From: an uncultured Oscillospiraceae bacterium
GTDB taxonomy: Bacteria > Bacillota > Clostridia > Oscillospirales > Ruminococcaceae
Direction of reading: 5' to 3'
Assembly (NCBI GenBank): GCA_910584715.1
Contig: CAJUAN010000001.1
Coordinates: forward strand, 1 to 64,000
DNA: 64,000 nucleotides
Position 1 is the first letter of the stretch; every line of letters begins with the position of its first letter. A program made the translations under genes and the position numbers. Under the pieces are notes generated by a model that worked only from the letters and a program-made list of their open reading frames with translations, made no database searches and was not told where the DNA came from. Shown here piece after piece: positions 25,992 through 33,533 of this stretch.

Positions 25992-26389
25992 TGATTTGGA
26001 GTACGAATTTGCGCTTTAATCTTGACAAATCGCCCTACCGTGAGGCTTATGGTTACTTAAAAAATATGGACAGAAAAACTCACAAGTCCATTAACAAAGT
26101 GGTTGCCATCGCCGTTTGCGAGCATTTTAAGCGGCTTGAAAAATCCAAAAACGACCCATATTTTGAAACATGGGAGCGCGAGGATTTTTTCATAAACCGT
26201 ATTGTTGAAACCGTAAAAATTGCCGTGGAAAAGGCTATGCCAAGCTTTATGGCAGCGTATATTACGGCGAAACTGGCGGATATACCAAGTCCCATAACTA
26301 ACGCTACTGTTTCTGAAAATTCGGTATTGAAAGAAGAAAATTGTGATACTTCCGCAGATAACATTGACTTTGAATTTGTGGGAGAATGA
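25991..26389 (+). CDS. Probable ParR-like DNA-binding partner of ParM
   Basis: 132 residues from ATG 25991 with AAGGAGGGG upstream, sharing one base with parM's stop. The N-terminal segment (LRFNLDKSPYREAYGYL, SINKVVAIAVCEHF) looks like a ribbon-helix-helix fold, as in ParR. The middle is helical and the C-terminus acidic, as needed to contact ParM filaments. The call rests mainly on position and the RHH-like pattern. Confidence 0.6.
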   Translation: MIWSTNLRFNLDKSPYREAYGYLKNMDRKTHKSINKVVAIAVCEHFKRLEKSKNDPYFETWEREDFFINRIVETVKIAVEKAMPSFMAAYITAKLADIPSPITNATVSENSVLKEENCDTSADNIDFEFVGE

Positions 26390-26398
26390 GGCGTTTTC

Positions 26399-26560
26399 AA
26401 TACCGATTTATATAAAATCAGTACCGTAAATTACATAGCTTGATACTAAAAAATATACGTATCATTTTATAAAAATTTATTGATACTGATTAAGAAACAT
26501 ATCGGTACACGCTCAAATTTTTCAGTACAAAAAACAATACAAAACGGTATCGGGGGACAG
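26399..26560. repeat. Cluster of GATAC/GTATC-type short repeats after parR
   Basis: About 160 bp of AT-rich DNA with repeated blocks such as AATACCGATTT, AATCAGTACCG, TTGATACTGATT, ATCGGTAC and CGGTATCGG on both strands. They share their core with the palindrome upstream of parM, so they may be centromere-like ParR binding sites. No gene is seen between 26390 and 26858. Confidence 0.45.
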
Positions 26561-26561
26561 C

Positions 26562-26717
26562 GTTCTGCCGCAAATATGACACAACAAATTCCTGCGGAAT
26601 TTGTGTAATTGCTTCGGCTAAACGCCGCTGCAATTACAGCTTTGCACAAGTGCAAAGCAAATCTGCCTGCGGCAGAACACGCCCCTTTTGGGGCAAAACA
26701 GCACTCCGCAGGAGTGC
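26562..26717. other. Cloverleaf-like stem-loop cluster (oriT, single-strand origin or structured RNA candidate)
   Basis: An 11-bp stem (GTTCTGCCGCA 26562-26572 with complement 26668-26678) encloses three perfect 9-bp hairpins set end to end: 26584-26604, 26604-26638 and 26639-26658. Two more hairpins follow (GCCCC-TTTT-GGGGC at 26681-26694; GCACTCC-GCA-GGAGTGC at 26701-26717). The region lies 140 bp upstream of mobC, where an oriT is expected. GC is well above the flanks. It might also be a mobile palindromic repeat. Confidence 0.55.
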
Positions 26718-26858
26718 ATAGCGAGGTACGTCTAATGGCTATCCTAACGTCAGCCATCAGACCGTCGGCAAAGCCGCCGCCTCGCTCAGGGGACGCCCCC
26801 GAGACCCCCTTTTGCGCTTACGCGCAACAAAAAAATACAACGCGAAAGGAGCAAAAAA

Positions 26859-27191
26859 GTGAAAGAAAAACGCATACGGGACAGGCAGATGATAGTCAGA
26901 TTTACCGAGCGGGAACTGTCGGAATTTACCGAGAAAATGAAGCGGACAAAGTCCAAGAGCCGCTCCGATTTTATTATGTCGCTTGTGAAAAGCAAGCCGA
27001 TAATCGTTCCCGACGGTCTGCCCGAAATTGCCGCAGAACTGAAACGTCACGGCAACAATCTTAATCAGATAGCGCGGCTTTTTAATCAGACGAGAAGCTG
27101 TCCCTATCAGCTTAATCACGCCTTGGAGAACTGCGAAACGTCCTATAATGCCGTGAAAAATCTTGTTTTCCAAATAAACGGAGGGAGGTAA
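26859..27191 (+). CDS. MobC-like relaxosome accessory protein, element 2
   Basis: 110 residues, GTG start after AAAGGAG. An N-terminal ribbon-helix-helix-like part (DRQMIVRFTERELSEF, SRSDFIMSLV) and the MobC signature ELKRHGNNLNQIARLFNQ identify an oriT-binding helper of the relaxase that starts two bases after its stop. The stretch 26718-26858 before it includes ACGCCCCCGAGACCCCC, a GC-rich block probably part of the transfer origin. Confidence 0.85.
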   Translation: MKEKRIRDRQMIVRFTERELSEFTEKMKRTKSKSRSDFIMSLVKSKPIIVPDGLPEIAAELKRHGNNLNQIARLFNQTRSCPYQLNHALENCETSYNAVKNLVFQINGGR

Positions 27192-27193
27192 TT

Positions 27194-28204
27194 ATGCCGA
27201 TTTTCAAGGCGGCGGAAAATAAAAAATGCGGGGGCAAGGGAGGTTTTAAAACCTCTCCCCGTCCCACGCTTGCGTACATAACAAATCCTAAAAAGGCGGC
27301 TGTTGTTTCAAGTTTTTATCTGGACGACAACAAAAATTACGCGGAGCAGTTTGCCGATACCGCGAAAATTTGGAACAAGGCGCAGTCCCCAAAAAGCAGA
27401 AAGTATTATCATTTCATTCATTCCTTTTCGCCCGATGATAATATTTCTCCGCAAACAGCGCACATGCTGACCGAGGAATTATGCAGAAAGTTTTTTCCGC
27501 ACAGCGAGATTGTTATTGCAACGCATACCGACACAAATCATATTCACTCGCATATTGTTATTAATTCCGTAAATTTTGATAGCGGTAAAATGCTGCAAAT
27601 TTCGCCGAAGCGGTACACGGCAATTAAGGATTTTTCCAACGAAATAGCGGAGCGGGAAAACCTTACTGTTGTGAATTTTCGCAAGCCGACAAAAGAAGCT
27701 GTACGGCAAAGTCAGGCAGAACGTCAGATAATTTTGCGTGGAGGGACAAGCTGGAAACAGGAGCTTGCGGAGGTTATTGATTTGGCGTTATCGTCCGTAA
27801 ATAATTTATTTGATTTTGAAAAATTTTTAAATCAGTACGGCGTAACGCTTACGCGAAATACCGAAAAAACAATTGCCTACAAGCACCCGAAAAAGTCACA
27901 AGCTATTCGCGGTGAAAAACTGGGCGCAAAATATACGAAAGGAGCGATCATAGATGAGTTTAATAAATTTGCAGACAGGCGCAACCGCAGCGGAGGAAAT
28001 GAATTTATCAGAAGCCAAGAAAATAATCTCGGACTTGCAGACGCGGATTTACAAGCAGGATTTATTAATTCGGAAATTGAACGACGAAGCAAATCAAATG
28101 CAGCGGCAGAATTGCAGTCCGAAAGAGATAGAACTGCTGAAATCGAAGCTGAGCGAGAGCGAAAAAGGCAGGAGAGAATTAGACGAAGCCGTTACTCGCG
28201 CTGA
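27194..28204 (+). CDS. MobA/VirD2-type relaxase, element 2
   Basis: 336 residues behind GGAGGGAGG. Relaxase features: TLAYITNPKKA with candidate nucleophile Tyr near residue 29, KYYHFIHSFSP, and the metal-binding ATHTDTNHIHSH. It is shorter than the element 1 relaxase and related only in the catalytic domain, so the two elements probably use different origins. The last 251 bp overlap the next gene in another reading frame; the Arg/Glu-rich C-terminus lies in the overlap. Confidence 0.88.
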   Translation: MPIFKAAENKKCGGKGGFKTSPRPTLAYITNPKKAAVVSSFYLDDNKNYAEQFADTAKIWNKAQSPKSRKYYHFIHSFSPDDNISPQTAHMLTEELCRKFFPHSEIVIATHTDTNHIHSHIVINSVNFDSGKMLQISPKRYTAIKDFSNEIAERENLTVVNFRKPTKEAVRQSQAERQIILRGGTSWKQELAEVIDLALSSVNNLFDFEKFLNQYGVTLTRNTEKTIAYKHPKKSQAIRGEKLGAKYTKGAIIDEFNKFADRRNRSGGNEFIRSQENNLGLADADLQAGFINSEIERRSKSNAAAELQSERDRTAEIEAERERKRQERIRRSRYSR

Positions 28205-29048
28205 AAACAAAATCAAAGATTTACAGCAGGAGCTTGACAGGAAAAACAAAGCACCTGCGCGGGTGGAATATAGATATGAGCCAAGGTGTGACTTTTGTAG
28301 CAGCGATAGATACGAGAGTTTATCCCTTGAAGCCGAAAAGACAAAACAACAGGCAGATGAAGCCCGTGAAGAAGCTGAAAAGTGCCGTGCAGAAGCCGAA
28401 AATCAAAGAAAATATTTTTACAGCTTGGTCAATAATTACAATTTTGAAATTGACAAGCGCGTTGAAAAAATAGTCGGGAGAAAAACGCGTTTTCAGCGGT
28501 TTGTTGATTGGTTTGCAAACTTAATTTCCGCAATAAATTCAACGTTTTTCTTTGCGCCGTTTTTGTACGCTCTGGGAATTACAGTTCTTGCGGTTTGCAG
28601 AAATGATGTTGTGCGGAATGATTTTATATCGGCAGGAAAAACAGTCTGGAAAGTTTTTGCGGTAATATTCGGAGAAATTAAGTTACTTGTTTTAAAGGCG
28701 GCGGGACTTTCGGTTTATACCGAAAATCCGACTGTGCAAAAAATATTATGGTGGGTATTTTTGATTTTATCCATAATAATTTTTATCGTGATTATTTTGG
28801 TTTTGCTTTTTACCACCGCATATTTTTTACTGAACTTTTCCTTAAAGTTTTGGGATGAACTATTGGAAACATTCAATAAGGCGTATCTTGCTGCCGTTCT
28901 TGCGGGTTTAGGCGCTGTTGTGTTCTGCGGTGATTTGATTAAGTTGAAAATTCCGATAAATCTTGTGGGAACTTACTTTATTTTTCTTGCCGCTTTTACG
29001 GTTTTGAAATTTTTTGTACCCATTATTTTTGAAAAAATTCGCGAATAA
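27954..29048 (+). CDS. Coiled-coil membrane protein (DUF6040-like), overlapping the relaxase gene
   Basis: 364 residues, ATG preceded by GAAAGGAG. Residues 10-160 are coiled coil; four hydrophobic segments follow (about 195-215, 262-290, 305-322, 335-355). It resembles proteins found after relaxases in clostridial mobile elements (DUF6040, from memory). The 251-bp overlap with the relaxase is unusually long, yet both frames have good codons and this start has a clear ribosome site. A membrane role in transfer, such as coupling to a foreign secretion apparatus, is inference. Confidence 0.7.
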   Translation: MSLINLQTGATAAEEMNLSEAKKIISDLQTRIYKQDLLIRKLNDEANQMQRQNCSPKEIELLKSKLSESEKGRRELDEAVTRAENKIKDLQQELDRKNKAPARVEYRYEPRCDFCSSDRYESLSLEAEKTKQQADEAREEAEKCRAEAENQRKYFYSLVNNYNFEIDKRVEKIVGRKTRFQRFVDWFANLISAINSTFFFAPFLYALGITVLAVCRNDVVRNDFISAGKTVWKVFAVIFGEIKLLVLKAAGLSVYTENPTVQKILWWVFLILSIIIFIVIILVLLFTTAYFLLNFSLKFWDELLETFNKAYLAAVLAGLGAVVFCGDLIKLKIPINLVGTYFIFLAAFTVLKFFVPIIFEKIRE

Positions 29049-29064
29049 TGAAAGGAGATATGTT

Positions 29065-29355
29065 ATGACAATAATGAACACTAAACAGGAGCTTATATCG
29101 AAAATTGTAGCTTTGCTAAATGAGTTAATTGATGTTGAGGAAAAATCATCAATGGAAATTCCTAATCACGACAGGAAAGTGGAAATGCTGACTATTAAAG
29201 AATGTACCGAATTGGTCAAGGGACTTTCGGAACATACTGTTCGCCAGCTTGTGGCGAAAGATAAAATTCCACACATAAGAACAGGACAGGGAAAATGTGG
29301 AAAGATTTTGATTAACAAGTCTGCCTTATTAAATTATTTGAATATGTCAGCATAA
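29065..29355 (+). CDS. Excisionase-like helix-turn-helix protein
   Basis: 96 residues from ATG 29065 (AAAGGAG upstream; a longer frame begins at 29014 inside the previous gene). The second half has a MerR/Xis-type winged helix pattern: MLTIKECTELVKGLSEHTVRQLV, read in parts, then DKIPHIRTGQGKCGKILINKSALLNYL. Such small proteins direct the integrase toward excision. It sits directly before the integrase of element 2; none is visible in element 1. Confidence 0.75.
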   Translation: MTIMNTKQELISKIVALLNELIDVEEKSSMEIPNHDRKVEMLTIKECTELVKGLSEHTVRQLVAKDKIPHIRTGQGKCGKILINKSALLNYLNMSA

Positions 29356-29385
29356 AAATATTTTCCATATCCCTGTAAAATGGAC

Positions 29386-29414
29386 TTGACATTAAAGTAG
29401 TAATGTGTTAAAAT
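29386..29414 (+). promoter_or_regulatory. Promoter of integrase 2
   Basis: TTGACA (29386-29391), 17-bp spacer, TAAAAT (29409-29414), 57 bp before the integrase ATG. Confidence 0.7.
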
Positions 29415-29470
29415 GTTCTTGTACAGGGGTATGTCATAAAATCTATAATATCAAAAGGAGAGATATTTTT

Positions 29471-30652
29471 ATGGCAACCATTAGAAAGCGCGGGCAGTCC
29501 TATCAGATTAGGGTGTCCTGCGGATATGATACAAAAGGCGCACACAAAGAGCAAGCTATGACTTGGAAGCCTGACGAAGGTATGACAGAGCGGCAGATTC
29601 AGAAAGAACTCAACCGTGTCGCGGTAATGTTTGAAGAATCGTGTATGCGCGGTTTTAAGTCCTCGTCGATAAAATTCGAGCAGTTTGCGAAGGAATGGTT
29701 TGAGGAGTATGCTCATCTCAATTTGAGAAGCACCACCTATGAGAGAATGAGACAGCTTACGAAACGTGTTTATCCTGCAATCGGTCACTTGCGTATTGAT
29801 AAAATTACGGGACGGCAGTTGCAGGCGTTTGTAAATTCTCTTGCAAAAGAGGGCGCAAACGAAAAGACAGGCGCGCCGCTTGCTCCGAAAACTATTCGAC
29901 ATAATCTAAGCTTTATTTCGGACGTTTTTTCGTACGCTGTTAAAATGGACTTGGTTTCTGACAATCCTTGTTCTAAAGTTAGTATTCCAAAAGGCGAGGT
30001 AAAGGAAAAACAAATTTACTCGCAGGAAGAAATGGAATTGCTGCTTACAAAAATCGCGGACGAGCCTATCAAGTACCGAGCATTTTTCTATCTTATCGCG
30101 TACAGCGGTTTTCGTCGAAGTGAGATGTTAGGACTTGAATGGAAAGATATTGATTTTGAACATAACATTATCAGTATCCGCAGGACTTCCAACTACACCG
30201 CCGAAAGAGGTACATATACCGATACTACAAAAACCAAACGGTCGCAGAGGACATTGAAAATCTCACCGTATATTATGGATATTCTCAAACAGCTTAAAGA
30301 TGAGCAGGACAATGAGGCTTTACGGCTGGGTGATAAATGGGTGGAAACGGACAGGTTATTCACAAAATGGAACGGCGAAGAAATGAACAATCAGACGCCC
30401 TACGGCTGGCTGAAAGAGTTTTGCGAGAAAAACGACCTGCCGTTTTACGGATTACATTCATTCCGACATTTTGCGGCAAGCTCGCTTATTTCGGCGGGAC
30501 TTGATGTTACAACCGTTTCGGGTGCTTTAGGACATTGCAACAGCGGAACGACTTTGAATGTCTATTCGCATATGTTTCAAACGGCGCAAGCGAGGGTGTC
30601 CGAGGCAATGGACGGAGCGTTCGGTTTCCTGCAAAAAAATCAAGGCGTATGA
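29471..30652 (+). CDS. int: Tyrosine recombinase/integrase of element 2 (Tn916 Int type)
   Basis: 393 residues from ATG 29471 (AAAAGGAGAG upstream). Same domain order as the integrase at 9624: arm-binding ATIRKRGQSYQIRVSCGY, core-binding domain, catalytic domain with Arg in SGFRRSEMLGLEW, HSFRH, LGHCNSGTT and nucleophile Tyr in LNVYSHMF. It ends 112 bp before the tRNA-Glu 3' end, so it integrated this element there. Its C-terminus and the downstream repeats differ from those of integrase 1, which fits arm sites of different sequence. Confidence 0.95.
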   Translation: MATIRKRGQSYQIRVSCGYDTKGAHKEQAMTWKPDEGMTERQIQKELNRVAVMFEESCMRGFKSSSIKFEQFAKEWFEEYAHLNLRSTTYERMRQLTKRVYPAIGHLRIDKITGRQLQAFVNSLAKEGANEKTGAPLAPKTIRHNLSFISDVFSYAVKMDLVSDNPCSKVSIPKGEVKEKQIYSQEEMELLLTKIADEPIKYRAFFYLIAYSGFRRSEMLGLEWKDIDFEHNIISIRRTSNYTAERGTYTDTTKTKRSQRTLKISPYIMDILKQLKDEQDNEALRLGDKWVETDRLFTKWNGEEMNNQTPYGWLKEFCEKNDLPFYGLHSFRHFAASSLISAGLDVTTVSGALGHCNSGTTLNVYSHMFQTAQARVSEAMDGAFGFLQKNQGV

Positions 30653-30658
30653 TGTCAT

Positions 30659-30697
30659 GCGGACAAGATTTTCAAAACAGCGGACAGATAGCGGACA
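30659..30697 (+). repeat. Three GCGGACA repeats at the right end of element 2 (probable integrase arm sites)
   Basis: GCGGACA at 30659, 30680 and 30691, spaced 21 and 11 bp. Two more copies spaced 11 bp lie just inside the left end (11104, 11115). Presence at both ends supports the proposed element borders. Confidence 0.55.
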
Positions 30698-30723
30698 AGC
30701 CGTATTTTTGACAAAACAAAAAG

Positions 30724-30755
30724 CCCGCAAATGCCGTAGTTTAGGCATTTGCGGG
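30724..30755. terminator. Terminator between integrase 2 and tRNA-Glu
   Basis: A 12-bp stem (CCCGCAAATGCC and complement) with an 8-base loop. It can end integrase transcription and also the leftward tRNA transcript. Confidence 0.75.
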
Positions 30756-30764
30756 ATATAATAA

Positions 30765-30787
30765 TGGTGACCCGTACGGGAATTGAA
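30765..30787. other. att core at the right end of element 2 (tRNA-Glu 3' end)
   Basis: The 23 bp shared with 10962-10984. Here they are joined to the rest of the tRNA gene, so the element restores a complete tRNA on integration. Confidence 0.85.
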
Positions 30788-30839
30788 CCCATGATTACGC
30801 CGTGAAAGGGCGTCGTCTTAACCTCTTGACCAACGGGCC
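30765..30839 (-). tRNA. tRNA-Glu (anticodon TTC)
   Basis: 75 bases on the minus strand including an encoded CCA. Acceptor GGCCCGT pairs with ACGGGTC (one G-T), anticodon loop CTTTCAC gives TTC, and the T arm carries GGTTCAATTCC. Insertion target of the mobile elements to its left. Confidence 0.95.
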
Positions 30840-30872
30840 TTAACGAAGCTGCCGATATTTCAACAGCCTGTG

Positions 30873-30949
30873 TGGTAGCGAGAGTGAGACTTGAACTCAC
30901 GACCTATCGGGTATGAACCGATTGCTCTAGCCAACTGAGCTATCTCGCC
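30873..30949 (-). tRNA. tRNA-Met (anticodon CAT, elongator type)
   Basis: 77 bases on the minus strand with encoded CCA. GGCGAGATAGCTCAG start, anticodon loop TTCATAC and GAGTTCAAGTC in the T arm. The first acceptor pair is G-T. It lacks the C1-A72 mismatch of initiator tRNA, so elongator is likelier. It lies 33 bp upstream of tRNA-Glu and is probably cotranscribed. Confidence 0.9.
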
Positions 30950-31239
30950 ATATCGTGCGCTATTTAAGCGACTTATATATTATACTATACATACTTTTTT
31001 TTGTCAATAGTTTTTCCGAAAAAAATTATATTTATTTATTTTAACCTATTAAAATAATACATTTTGAAAAAAAATGAGTTATTTTATACAATTTATATTG
31101 TACTGTACTTGTTATAAAATTAGCTAAAATATATCTATATCAACGTAAAAAATCACAAAAAGCACATTCTATTTTGTGCAAAAACGTTTAACGCTTTTCG
31201 TTGTTATGCACAATAATTATGCCTTAGCCAATAAAATAT

Positions 31240-31268
31240 TTGACAATTATGTGTTTAAGTGTTATAAT
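31240..31268 (+). promoter_or_regulatory. Promoter of the GGDEF-EAL gene
   Basis: TTGACA (31240-31245), 17-bp spacer, TATAAT (31263-31268), leaving a leader of about 135 nt. I see nothing else of note in 30950-31239 and no recognisable riboswitch in the leader. Confidence 0.7.
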
Positions 31269-31409
31269 TACAACAATACATATTTTTGAAAATTAAATTA
31301 CAAATTACTTATCAAAAAATATGTTATATCATTCAGAGTAACCTATAAAGTCTTTGACTATAAGCACAAATCTTATGGCAGTCAATTATCAGAAAGGAGA
31401 AACATACTT

Positions 31410-33086
31410 ATGGGAAAAGCAATTTTTCAGGCTTTGAACGATTTTCTTTCACGCACCCATGATATGGGAGCTTTTGTTGTGGATTTTTCCGATAACAGCT
31501 TTGACGTTATGTCTGAGGGAGTATTTTCTGCTATTCTGGATGGAAGCATAAATCCTCTTGAACAGCTTGCTGAGAGCAGTCGAATACACGAAGCGGACAG
31601 AGTTGTTCTCGGCGCCTTTTGCCGCGATCTGCTCGGCTCTAATAAAATACCGATCCATGAGGATCATTTTTCAGTATCTTTCCGCGGACTTGTATCAGAC
31701 ATTCCTGCCGATACCGATTATAAATGGATAACCCTCACAGCGGTTATTGACCGTGATGAAAGCCTTATGGCAAAATGTGTTATCGGACATCTTAAAATGA
31801 TGAATAACGCTGAGATCCTCAACAAAATAATTATTGACAGCTTCACAAACGATAAGCACCCTCAAGTATTCAATAATCAGGCAAAACGCATTATAGACGA
31901 TGAAAGCCGGAATGCCGCTATTATTCAGTTTGATATTGAGAATTTCAAGCTTATCAATGTCAGGTACGGAGAGGAAAAAGGCACGGAAATACTTAACTAC
32001 ATCAAAAATGGTCTTGACACCATTTGCACTGATAAGCAAGTATACACACGCCTGTCTGCGGACGTTTTCATGATCGCAATGTCCTATGACAAGCCAGAAG
32101 AAATCGAACGCCTTATATCGCGCATAGAAGACCGTCTCGGAATTTTCGGGGACATATCCTACAAGCTTGTTTTCGGTGTTAATATTATTACCGACCGAAG
32201 CATACCTATGCGTAAAATGGGTGACAGAGCCGCTATGGCAAGGCAAAGTATAAAAGGCAACGCCCTGAAAAATGTTTGCTATTATTCCGACAACCAAGAG
32301 AACAAACTTGTTACCAAAAAATTTATTGAAGACAGAATGGATTATGCTCTCGAGCACGGAGAATTCGTAATGTACCTACAGCCTAAGTACAGCATAAGCA
32401 CAGCAGGAGTTGTCGGAGCAGAAGCTTTGGTAAGATGGATACACCCGGAAAAGGGAATGCTTCCTCCCGTGGAATTTATTTCCGTATTTGAAAAAAACGG
32501 TTTTATAATTAAGCTTGACGAATACATATGGGAACAGGCTTGCAAAGCTATCAGAGGCTGGATAGACAGTGGGGTACAGCCTGTACCTATCTCTGTAAAT
32601 ATTTCGAGAGTACATCTTACCGATGAAAAATTTATAGACGTACTTGATCGTCTTATTGAAAAATATGATATACCAAAGAACATGATCGAAACGGAAATTA
32701 CTGAAACAGTCGAAAACGCAGGAGACAGCGAGGTAATTAAAAGACTCAAGGAAAGAGGTTATATGCTTCTTATGGACGATTTCGGCTCGGGATACTCGTC
32801 TCTCAATATGCTGAAAAGCACCCCGTTCGACGTTATAAAGATAGACCGCGACTTTTTCAGCGAGTTCATGCTCTCTGACAGAGGGAAGAAAATTATTTCC
32901 CACACTATTTCAATGTCCAAGGATATAGGGCTGGACATGGTTGCCGAGGGAGTAGAAACCAAGGAGCAGGCGGAGTTCTTGAAAAACTGCGGCTGCGACG
33001 TTGCACAAGGATATTACTATTCAAAGCCCGTACCTATAAATGATTTTGAACGGCTTGTGTATGACGACTGGATCGCAACAGACTAA
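31410..33086 (+). CDS. GGDEF-EAL protein, probable c-di-GMP phosphodiesterase
   Basis: 558 residues behind AGAAAGGAG. An N-terminal sensory region (1-150) of unknown fold is followed by a GGDEF domain (about 165-300) in which the signature is degraded to RLSADVF, so it should not make c-di-GMP. The EAL domain (310-555) keeps AEALVRW, NISRVHL, ETEITET, DDFGSGYSSL, IKIDRDF and VAEGVET, so hydrolysis of c-di-GMP is likely. Cytoplasmic. First protein gene of the backbone to the right of the tRNA genes, in its own transcription unit with a terminator at 33121-33178. Confidence 0.9.
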   Translation: MGKAIFQALNDFLSRTHDMGAFVVDFSDNSFDVMSEGVFSAILDGSINPLEQLAESSRIHEADRVVLGAFCRDLLGSNKIPIHEDHFSVSFRGLVSDIPADTDYKWITLTAVIDRDESLMAKCVIGHLKMMNNAEILNKIIIDSFTNDKHPQVFNNQAKRIIDDESRNAAIIQFDIENFKLINVRYGEEKGTEILNYIKNGLDTICTDKQVYTRLSADVFMIAMSYDKPEEIERLISRIEDRLGIFGDISYKLVFGVNIITDRSIPMRKMGDRAAMARQSIKGNALKNVCYYSDNQENKLVTKKFIEDRMDYALEHGEFVMYLQPKYSISTAGVVGAEALVRWIHPEKGMLPPVEFISVFEKNGFIIKLDEYIWEQACKAIRGWIDSGVQPVPISVNISRVHLTDEKFIDVLDRLIEKYDIPKNMIETEITETVENAGDSEVIKRLKERGYMLLMDDFGSGYSSLNMLKSTPFDVIKIDRDFFSEFMLSDRGKKIISHTISMSKDIGLDMVAEGVETKEQAEFLKNCGCDVAQGYYYSKPVPINDFERLVYDDWIATD

Positions 33087-33120
33087 GCAAACTACCAATT
33101 GATAAAAAATTTCAAAAGAT

Positions 33121-33178
33121 AAAAAACTTCCGATCAGACCAAACTCTGCATAAGAGAATATCTGAACGGAAGTTTTTT
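33121..33178 (+). terminator. Terminator of the GGDEF-EAL gene
   Basis: AAAAAACTTCCG at 33121-33132 pairs with its complement at 33167-33178, which ends in a T run. The 34-base loop contains a smaller hairpin. Confidence 0.65.
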
Positions 33179-33255
33179 ATGGAAAACACCAAACAGCAGA
33201 TTCGGACTTTAAAAATTACGTATTCTACTCCCCTGCCCTGCTGTAATCAAAAGCT

Positions 33256-33522
33256 TCAGCAAACTATCTTGAATTTTGCGGGATTGCCATCACGGAACTC
33301 TACAGAAACGCTTTGTCCCATTTCAGGGATTTTTCCGTACCATTTCCTATAGTCCTACAAACAAGTCCACTTTTCGTATTCAGTACCGTTTGCAGTGTAT
33401 CTCACCTTTCCCCTGTGCAGAAATAACGCTCCGTCGAGTGCGTGCTTCCGCGCAGGCTTTGTGTTGATCTTTATCCACCAAAGCCTTTTCAGCTCTGTAA
33501 CAGTTCCCGTGGTTTTTGTCAT
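33256..33522 (-). pseudogene. Small conserved protein gene split by an in-frame amber codon
   Basis: ATG 33522, behind AAGGTGA and 11 bp after the flotillin stop. The first 55 codons (RLWWIKINTKPARKHALDGA, GKVRYTANGTEYEKW) recall a small clostridial family I know from memory, whose members continue with a KRKW-like block. Here a TAG at 33357-33355 interrupts the frame, after which the same frame continues for 32 codons (RKWYGKIPEMGQSVSVEF, DGNPAKFKIVC) to TGA 33258-33256. It may be a recent nonsense mutation, readthrough, or a sequencing error. Likely last member of the flotillin operon. Confidence 0.6.
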
Positions 33523-33533
33523 AAGCAGTCACC

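Noticed and set aside
26399..26560. Short repeats as plasmid iterons of a replication origin
   Set aside because: No replication initiator gene nearby, and the repeats share their core with the site over the parM promoter, so partition sites are likelier.
31269..31409. Possible c-di-GMP riboswitch before the GGDEF-EAL gene
   Set aside because: I could not find the conserved core of GEMM-I or GEMM-II in this leader.
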